DNA of 64,000 nucleotides, from NCBI RefSeq assembly GCF_030814475.1, contig NZ_JAUSVF010000001.1:372001-436000 (forward strand). Direction: 5' to 3'. This stretch comes from Pararhizobium capsulatum DSM 1112 (lineage in GTDB: Bacteria; Pseudomonadota; Alphaproteobacteria; Rhizobiales; Rhizobiaceae). This document shows, one piece after another, positions 58,736-64,000 of the stretch (positions are counted from its first letter, which is position 1; the number at the start of each line of letters is the position of its first letter). Position numbers and translations under genes: made by a program. The notes beneath the pieces are model-generated. The model saw only the letters and a program-made list of their open reading frames with translations. It was not told the DNA's origin and did no database searches.

Positions 58736-59347
58736 ATGCGTGCTTTACCGGAAGGGATTCGCTATCTTCCCGGCTACTTCGAGCGCGACAGGCAGCAGGC
58801 CTTGCTTGACAACATTCGTCAGGTCGTCGTCGATGCACCGCTCTTTCAGCCCCGCATGCCGAAGACCGGAAAACCCATGTCGGTCCGCATGACCAATTGC
58901 GGCTCGCTCGGTTGGGTCACGGACAAGGAGCGCGGCTATCGCTATCAGGCGCAGCATCCTGAAACCGGCGAGCCATGGCCTGCAATACCGGATCAGCTGC
59001 TCGATCTATGGCGGGATGTGGCCGGTTGCGAAAAGATGCCGGAAGCTTGTCTTGTCAATTTTTATACCGACAGCGCCAGGATGGGCCTGCATCAGGATAA
59101 GGACGAACAGGATCTGCAATCGCCCGTCGTTTCGGTATCGTTGGGAGACACCTGCCTGTTTCGTGTCGGCGGTTGCGAGCGGAGCGATCCAACGACCTCC
59201 TTCAAGCTTTCCAGCGGCGATGTCGTCGTGCTGGGCGGCGAGGGCAGGCTTGCCTATCACGGTGTCGATCGCATCTATCCGGCGACTTCGACGCTTTTCA
59301 AGAATGGTGGCCGCATCAATCTGACCCTTCGCCGGGTCACGATCTGA
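58736..59347 (+). CDS. alkB: AlkB-type alpha-ketoglutarate-dependent DNA/RNA demethylase
   Basis: Removes 1-methyladenine and 3-methylcytosine lesions oxidatively. The 203 residues show SVRMTNCGSLGWVTD, the iron ligands HQDKDE (HxD) and LAYHGVDRIYP, and the 2-oxoglutarate-binding RINLTLRR motif. VSLGDTCLFRVGG forms the jelly-roll core. ATG 58736 fits the family N-terminus (MRALPEGIRYLPGYF). Confidence 0.94.
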   Translation: MRALPEGIRYLPGYFERDRQQALLDNIRQVVVDAPLFQPRMPKTGKPMSVRMTNCGSLGWVTDKERGYRYQAQHPETGEPWPAIPDQLLDLWRDVAGCEKMPEACLVNFYTDSARMGLHQDKDEQDLQSPVVSVSLGDTCLFRVGGCERSDPTTSFKLSSGDVVVLGGEGRLAYHGVDRIYPATSTLFKNGGRINLTLRRVTI

Positions 59348-59353
59348 TAAGCG

Positions 59354-60349
59354 TCAGAGCTTGCGCAGCGCCACCTTCTCCGTCAGGTGGTTGGGACCCT
59401 TCTGAAGAATGATATCAGCGCGCGGCCGAGTCGGCAGGATATTCTGGCGCAAGTTCTTCAGGTTGATGTTGGCCCAGAGCCCCTCGGCGATAGCAAGCGC
59501 CGCTTCTTCACTGATTTCAGCGTAGCGCTTGAAGAAGGATTCCGGGTTGCGGAAGGCTGTCTGGCGTAGCCGCATGAAGCGATTCACATACCAGCTATGG
59601 ATAAGCTCTTCCTCGGCGTCGATATAAATCGAGAAATCGAAGAAGTCGGACACCATCGGCACGATGCGTCCATCTGCCGGCAGGTTGCGCGACTGCAGAA
59701 CATTGATGCCTTCGAAAATGAGGATGTCCGGTCTGTCGATGATCTTGAACGTGTCGGGCAGCACGTCATAGGTCAGGTGCGAATAGCTGGGCGCCTTGAC
59801 GTTTGGCTGGCCGGCCTTGATGGCTGACAGAAAGCGCAGGAGCGCGCCGATGTCATAGCTTTCCGGAAAGCCCTTGCGCTCCATCATGTTTTCGCGTTGC
59901 AGCACGGCGTTCGGATAGAGAAAGCCGTCCGTGGTCACGAGATCGACCTTGGGGCTCGATGGCCAGCGCGACAAAAGCTCGGCGAGGATGCGGGCCGTGG
60001 TCGACTTGCCGACAGCAACGGAGCCGGCAATGCCGATGACGAAGGGGGTCTTTGCCTCGCCCGACATGCTGAGGAAGCGCTTGCGCTGCTCGAACAGCAT
60101 CTGCGATGATTCCACATGCGCCGACAGAAGGCGCGAGAGTGAAAGGTAGATGCGTCGTACCTCGTCGAGATCGACGGGGTCATTCAGCGAGCGCAGGCGA
60201 TGAACTTCATCCGCCGTGAGGGTGAGGGGCGTATCCGCGCGAAACTTGGACCATTCTTCCGCGGTATAGAACCGGTAGGGCGAATAGTCCTTGTTATCGA
60301 AATGATCGGGAACGTCCGCAGGGGCGAAGTCTTTTGCCGCGATGGTCAT
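59354..60349 (-). CDS. coaA: Pantothenate kinase CoaA (type I)
   Basis: First step of coenzyme A synthesis. The 331 residues have P-loop [16 protein letters not shown], the substrate region [37 protein letters not shown] and the C-terminal [20 protein letters not shown]. The start overlaps hisE by four bases. In Rhizobiales coaA commonly closes the his operon. Confidence 0.95.
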   Translation of the reverse strand: MTIAAKDFAPADVPDHFDNKDYSPYRFYTAEEWSKFRADTPLTLTADEVHRLRSLNDPVDLDEVRRIYLSLSRLLSAHVESSQMLFEQRKRFLSMSGEAKTPFVIGIAGSVAVGKSTTARILAELLSRWPSSPKVDLVTTDGFLYPNAVLQRENMMERKGFPESYDIGALLRFLSAIKAGQPNVKAPSYSHLTYDVLPDTFKIIDRPDILIFEGINVLQSRNLPADGRIVPMVSDFFDFSIYIDAEEELIHSWYVNRFMRLRQTAFRNPESFFKRYAEISEEAALAIAEGLWANINLKNLRQNILPTRPRADIILQKGPNHLTEKVALRKL

Positions 60350-60672
60350 GGTGTCTGCCGGCTCGCCTTTTCCTGAAGGCCGGATTGCGCCGTTCGCCGT
60401 CCGAGCTCTTCCATGATATCCTGCAACGGAATGCCTGCGATTTTCAATACGACCATCAGGTGATAGAGGAGGTCGGCGCTTTCCGCGACAAGATTATCCC
60501 TGTCGTTGGAAATCGCTGCTATCACCGTTTCGACAGCCTCTTCCCCGAGCTTCTTGGCCGCCTTCGCCTGACCATGGGCCACGAGCTTGGCCGTCCAGGA
60601 CTGGTCGGGCGAAGCTTTCGCCCGCTCGGCCACGATCTCTTCGAGGTCGGAAAGATCAAACTGCTTACCCAT
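60346..60672 (-). CDS. hisE: Phosphoribosyl-ATP pyrophosphatase HisE
   Basis: Second step of histidine synthesis. The 108 residues show [29 protein letters not shown], the EExxE metal motif, and [19 protein letters not shown] stand-alone HisE, not fused to HisI. Start is 15 bases after the hisF stop; stop overlaps coaA. Confidence 0.95.
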   Translation of the reverse strand: MGKQFDLSDLEEIVAERAKASPDQSWTAKLVAHGQAKAAKKLGEEAVETVIAAISNDRDNLVAESADLLYHLMVVLKIAGIPLQDIMEELGRRTAQSGLQEKASRQTP

Positions 60673-60687
60673 CGTTTCCTTCTCCGC

Positions 60688-61464
60688 TCAGTCGAGCCGC
60701 ATGGGAATGCCATGCTCAGACATATAGCGCTTGGCTTCACCGATGCTATAGGTGCCGAAATGGAATATCGAGGCGGCGAGCACGGCGGTCGCGTGCCCGT
60801 CGCGGATGCCCTCCACCATGTGATCGAGATTGCCGACCCCGCCCGACGCAATGACCGGCACCGACACGCGATCGGCAATCGTGCGTGTCAGGCCGATGTC
60901 ATAGCCGGTCTTCTGGCCGTCGCGGTCCATGGAGGTGAGGAGCAGCTCGCCGGCGCCGCGGGCCACCATCTTCTCCGCGAAGTCCACCGCATCGATACCG
61001 GTTGCCTGACGGCCGCCATGGGTGAAGATTTCCCAACGATCCTCCTCGCCGGGTTTCGAAACCTTTTTCGAATCGATTGAGACGACGATGCACTGGTTGC
61101 CGAACTTGTCGGCGGCTTCGGCGACGAAATCGGGGTTCTTCACGGCTGCCGAATTGATCGACACCTTGTCTGCGCCCGCGAGCAGGAGCTTGCGGATATC
61201 GGCCACCGTGCGCACGCCGCCGCCGACAGTGAGCGGCATGAAGCAGTGATCGGCCGTGCGCGCCACGACGTCGAAGATCGTGTCGCGATTGTCGGAAGAG
61301 GCGGTGATGTCGAGGAAGCAGAGCTCGTCGGCACCGGCAAGGTCATAGGCCTTGGCCGATTCCACCGGGTCGCCGGCATCGATGAGATCGACGAAGCTCA
61401 CGCCCTTGACGACACGGCCGTCCTTCACGTCCAGGCAGGGAATGACACGCGCTTTGAGGGTCAT
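60688..61464 (-). CDS. hisF: Imidazole glycerol phosphate synthase subunit HisF
   Basis: Cyclase subunit of the HisHF complex. The 258 residues: [19 protein letters not shown] with the catalytic Asp, [43 protein letters not shown] with the second Asp, and [16 protein letters not shown]. The ATG shares one base with the hisA stop. Confidence 0.97.
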   Translation of the reverse strand: MTLKARVIPCLDVKDGRVVKGVSFVDLIDAGDPVESAKAYDLAGADELCFLDITASSDNRDTIFDVVARTADHCFMPLTVGGGVRTVADIRKLLLAGADKVSINSAAVKNPDFVAEAADKFGNQCIVVSIDSKKVSKPGEEDRWEIFTHGGRQATGIDAVDFAEKMVARGAGELLLTSMDRDGQKTGYDIGLTRTIADRVSVPVIASGGVGNLDHMVEGIRDGHATAVLAASIFHFGTYSIGEAKRYMSEHGIPMRLD

Positions 61465-62204
61465 CAGGCTTTTCCTTTCGCTACGCGGATGAGGCTCAAC
61501 GCTTCAGCCGGGTCGATACGGCCGTCATAGAGCGCCCGGCCCGAGATCGCACCTTCAAGCTTGGCGGCGTCCGGCTCGAGCATGCGACGGATATCGTCGA
61601 TCGACGCAAGACCGCCAGAAGCTATGACGGGGATTGAAACGGCTTCCGCCAGCTCCAGCGTCGAGGCCCAGTTGATGCCGGTCAGGATGCCGTCGCGGTC
61701 AATGTCGGTGTAAATGATCGCGGAAACGCCGGCTCCTTCAAACTTCTTGGCAAGCTCGATGATGCCGAGCTCTGAAGCTTCCGCCCAGCCCTCGACTGCC
61801 ACCTTGCCGCCCTTGGCATCGATGCCAACAGCGACCTTGCCGGGGAATTTCTTGCAGGCTTCGATGACAAGAGCCGGATCACGCACGGCGACGGTACCGA
61901 GAATGACGCGGGCAAGGCCACGCGACAGCCAATTTTCGATATGATCGAGCGTGCGGATGCCGCCGCCCAGCTGCACCGGGTTCCTGGTTGCCGTGAGGAT
62001 GGCATCGACAGCGGCGCCATTGACCGTTTCGCCGGCAAAGGCGCCGTTCAAGTCGACGACGTGAAGCCATTCGAAGCCCTGGTCTTCGAAAGCCTTGGCC
62101 TGGGCGCCGGGATCGGGATTGTAGACGGTCGCCTGCTCCATGTCGCCGAGCTTGAGGCGCACGCACTGGCCGTCTTTGAGGTCGATGGCGGGAAAGAGGA
62201 TCAT
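61464..62204 (-). CDS. hisA: ProFAR isomerase HisA
   Basis: Isomerises the aminoaldose intermediate of histidine synthesis. The 246 residues: [16 protein letters not shown] with the catalytic Asp, [26 protein letters not shown], and [16 protein letters not shown] with the second Asp. The (beta-alpha)8 repeat matches HisF. Overlaps hisF by one base and follows hisH by one base. Confidence 0.97.
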   Translation of the reverse strand: MILFPAIDLKDGQCVRLKLGDMEQATVYNPDPGAQAKAFEDQGFEWLHVVDLNGAFAGETVNGAAVDAILTATRNPVQLGGGIRTLDHIENWLSRGLARVILGTVAVRDPALVIEACKKFPGKVAVGIDAKGGKVAVEGWAEASELGIIELAKKFEGAGVSAIIYTDIDRDGILTGINWASTLELAEAVSIPVIASGGLASIDDIRRMLEPDAAKLEGAISGRALYDGRIDPAEALSLIRVAKGKA

Positions 62205-62205
62205 G

Positions 62206-62850
62206 TCAGGGCTTCCAGCGCAGGAAATTGGAAATCAAGGCGAGGCCGAGCGTCTGGCTTTTTTCTGGGTGGAATTGCGAGCCGGCCTTGTTGCCATTGG
62301 CGACGAAAGCCGTGACCGGACCACCGTAACCGGTGGTGGCGACGAGGTCGTCGGCGTTTTCAGCGGCAAGGTGGTAGGAATGCACGAAATAGGCGTGCAA
62401 TCCATCGGAGCCCGTCGGGATACCTTCAAAAAGCGCGTGCGGACGGGCAAGCGTCAGCGTATTCCAGCCGATCTGCGGGATCTTCAGGGTCGGCGGCGTC
62501 ATCTCGACGACATCGCCCTTGATCCAGCCAAAGCCTTTGGTCGTCTTCTTTTCAAGACCGCGCGAAGACATCAGCTGCATACCGACACAGATGCCGAGGA
62601 ACGGCCGGCCGTGTTTTTCAACAACCTCTTCGATTGCCTGCTGCATGCCGTCGACGGCATCAAGGCCGGCGCGACAATCGGCATAGGCGCCGACCCCCGG
62701 TAGTACGATCCGGTCGGCAGTCGCCACCCGGTCGGCCTTGTCGGTCAGTTCGACCTGGGTATCCAGACCGCCTTCGCGCACGGCCCGTTCGAAGGCCTTT
62801 GTGGCCGAACGAAGGTTGCCCGAGCCGTAGTCGATAATGGCGACGCGCAT
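62206..62850 (-). CDS. hisH: Imidazole glycerol phosphate synthase glutaminase subunit HisH
   Basis: Supplies ammonia to HisF. The 214 residues: [28 protein letters not shown], the catalytic Cys in [10 protein letters not shown] and the His-Glu pair in [12 protein letters not shown]. Start ATG 62850 (MRVAIIDYG) shares one base with the DUF2628 stop; the frame continues upstream without family sequence. Confidence 0.97.
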   Translation of the reverse strand: MRVAIIDYGSGNLRSATKAFERAVREGGLDTQVELTDKADRVATADRIVLPGVGAYADCRAGLDAVDGMQQAIEEVVEKHGRPFLGICVGMQLMSSRGLEKKTTKGFGWIKGDVVEMTPPTLKIPQIGWNTLTLARPHALFEGIPTGSDGLHAYFVHSYHLAAENADDLVATTGYGGPVTAFVANGNKAGSQFHPEKSQTLGLALISNFLRWKP

Positions 62851-63311
62851 CAGCGTTCTCCATAGGTTTCGAAGAGTCCGAAGGCCGGCGTGCCGGCCTT
62901 GCCATTGTCGGCGCTCTTCAATGCGATTGAGGATGTGGGGGCGACGGGGGCTTCCATCAAGCTGTCTGAGATCGCCTCCGCGGTCGCAAGGTCCGGCGCC
63001 AGGATGATCGAATGCAGCGTCCATCCGGAAGCTTCCAGACGGGCAGCGAGGAAGCGCGGACCTTCCAGTGCAACCAGAAGCTTCACCGCCAGCCCGGCAA
63101 GCAATCCTGGCAGCAGAGCCCTGGGCTCAACACTCGCGGCCGCAATAGCACCCTGGACAATGAAGACGGCAATCCCCGCCAGCCATTGACGCTTGAACAG
63201 CAGCCAGAAGGCCGGAAACACGAAGGCAGGCCAGGAAAATCGGTCCGCGATGAACCGGATATCGTCGGCCGGCTTATCGCCGGGAGAAGTAAAGACCAGA
63301 TAGGACGTCAT
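62850..63311 (-). CDS. DUF2628 membrane protein within the his operon
   Basis: 153 residues, function unknown. Two or three hydrophobic segments are seen: [35 protein letters not shown] and [20 protein letters not shown] soluble tail with [25 protein letters not shown] follows. The aromatic FAFPAxWLLxxRxW motif is typical of DUF2628. Tightly placed between hisB (30 bases) and hisH (one-base overlap), so it is co-expressed with histidine synthesis. Confidence 0.85.
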   Translation of the reverse strand: MTSYLVFTSPGDKPADDIRFIADRFSWPAFVFPAFWLLFKRQWLAGIAVFIVQGAIAAASVEPRALLPGLLAGLAVKLLVALEGPRFLAARLEASGWTLHSIILAPDLATAEAISDSLMEAPVAPTSSIALKSADNGKAGTPAFGLFETYGER

Positions 63312-63341
63312 GAGCGGCTGCTCACTTTCGCTGGTTGCCGG

Positions 63342-63950
63342 TCAGACCAGAGTTCCCTTGGTGGAGGGGACACGGCCTGCCTGGCGTGGATCAATCTCTG
63401 TCGCCACGCGCAGAACGCGAGCGACGGCCTTGAAGCAGGTTTCGGAGATATGATGGTTGTTGGCGCCGTAAATGTTCTGCACATGCAGCGTGATGCCGGC
63501 GTGCTGGGCGAGCGCGTTGAAGAATTCGCGCACCAGCTCGGTGTCGAAGGTGCCGATCTTCGGTGCGGAAAAGTCGACATTCCAGACGAGGAACGGCCGT
63601 CCGGAGAGATCCACGGCGGCCTTGGTCATCGTTTCGTCCATCGCAAGATCGAGGGAGGCATAACGAGTGATGCCGCGACGATCGCCAAGTGCCTTGGAGA
63701 TCGCCTGGCCGATGGCGATACCGGTGTCTTCTACGGTGTGGTGGTCGTCGACATGCAGGTCACCCTCGGCAACGATGTCCATGTCGATCAGAGAATGGCG
63801 GGAAAGCTGGTCCAGCATATGGTCAAAGAAGCCGACTCCCGTGGATATCCGGGACGTCCCCGTACCGTCGATATTGACGGATACGGTCACCGACGTCTCG
63901 TTCGTCTTGCGCGAAACGCTGCCGGTGCGGCTGGTCTTTTCCTCTGCCAT
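63342..63950 (-). CDS. hisB: Imidazoleglycerol-phosphate dehydratase HisB
   Basis: Manganese dehydratase of histidine synthesis. The 202 residues: [28 protein letters not shown], the metal-binding [13 protein letters not shown], RFxxxDETM-like [22 protein letters not shown], and [15 protein letters not shown]. Single-domain form without HisN. Start ATG 63950 ([12 protein letters not shown]) after GGAGAG. First his gene of the minus-strand run inside the window; only 50 bases lie upstream of it, with no feature seen. Confidence 0.97.
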   Translation of the reverse strand: MAEEKTSRTGSVSRKTNETSVTVSVNIDGTGTSRISTGVGFFDHMLDQLSRHSLIDMDIVAEGDLHVDDHHTVEDTGIAIGQAISKALGDRRGITRYASLDLAMDETMTKAAVDLSGRPFLVWNVDFSAPKIGTFDTELVREFFNALAQHAGITLHVQNIYGANNHHISETCFKAVARVLRVATEIDPRQAGRVPSTKGTLV

Positions 63951-64000
63951 CAGGCTCTCTCCGTGGGAAACAGAGCCGCTCCATATCAGGCCGCACACCA

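Overview
The window is a piece of an alphaproteobacterial main chromosome, almost certainly from the Rhizobiaceae (Rhizobium, Agrobacterium or Sinorhizobium type). The evidence is the gene order (mnmG-mnmE-rho-hemJ-hemE, then the PPDK regulator-maf-aroE-coaE-dnaQ; trpFBA-accD-folC; hprK-chvG-chvI-pckA; hisB-hisH-hisA-hisF-hisE-coaA), the family-specific proteins (ChvG/ChvI, DivL, a short HprK, AddA/AddB), and uniformly GC-rich coding sequence. No insertion sequence, prophage, integrase, tRNA, rRNA or CRISPR array is visible.

Bases 1-9700 look like the replication-origin region. Five genes on the left all point left (mnmG, mnmE, rho, hemJ, hemE) and five on the right all point right (PPDK regulator, maf, aroE, coaE, dnaQ). 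The roughly 400-base gap between them, next to hemE, holds DnaA-box-like sequences and several GANTC methylation sites; this is where oriC lies in Caulobacter and Sinorhizobium. Two ParB-binding parS-like palindromes flank the gap, at 1191 and 7545.

Bases 9700-17000 carry housekeeping genes: secB and fxsA on the minus strand, timA-mltA-smr-xre as an overlapping plus-strand unit, gyrB and a nitroreductase. Bases 17400-29000 are the accessory, catabolic part. A gabD-hpaI pair is followed by a divergent GntR regulator with two predicted DNA-binding domains. After it come a UxaA-type sugar-acid dehydratase, an aldo-keto reductase resembling L-fucose dehydrogenase, a FucU-type mutarotase, a ribose-type ABC importer and a zinc alcohol dehydrogenase. 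Together these suggest import and non-phosphorylative oxidation of L-fucose or a related sugar to pyruvate plus an aldehyde. No lactonase is present.

Bases 29300-37600 hold an intracellular PHB depolymerase, a DUF2852 protein, a YgjP-like metallopeptidase, the trpF-trpB-trpA-accD-folC run and trxA. Bases 37700-49400 form a minus-strand block: divL (a histidine-kinase-like protein with Tyr in place of the phospho-accepting His), a TsaE-AmgK fusion, a MurU-like nucleotidyltransferase, and addB/addA. The AmgK and MurU parts suggest cell-wall sugar recycling.

Bases 49700-55200 carry ahcY, the nitrogen-type PTS proteins (HPr, EIIA, short HprK) and the ChvG/ChvI two-component system, all on the minus strand, with pckA divergent. 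Bases 57300-64000 hold arfB, a LysM/BON protein, a small secreted protein, alkB, and the minus-strand his-coaA operon with a DUF2628 gene inside it. Apart from the terminators, regulatory sites were recognised by eye from repeats and family knowledge and should be treated as candidates.
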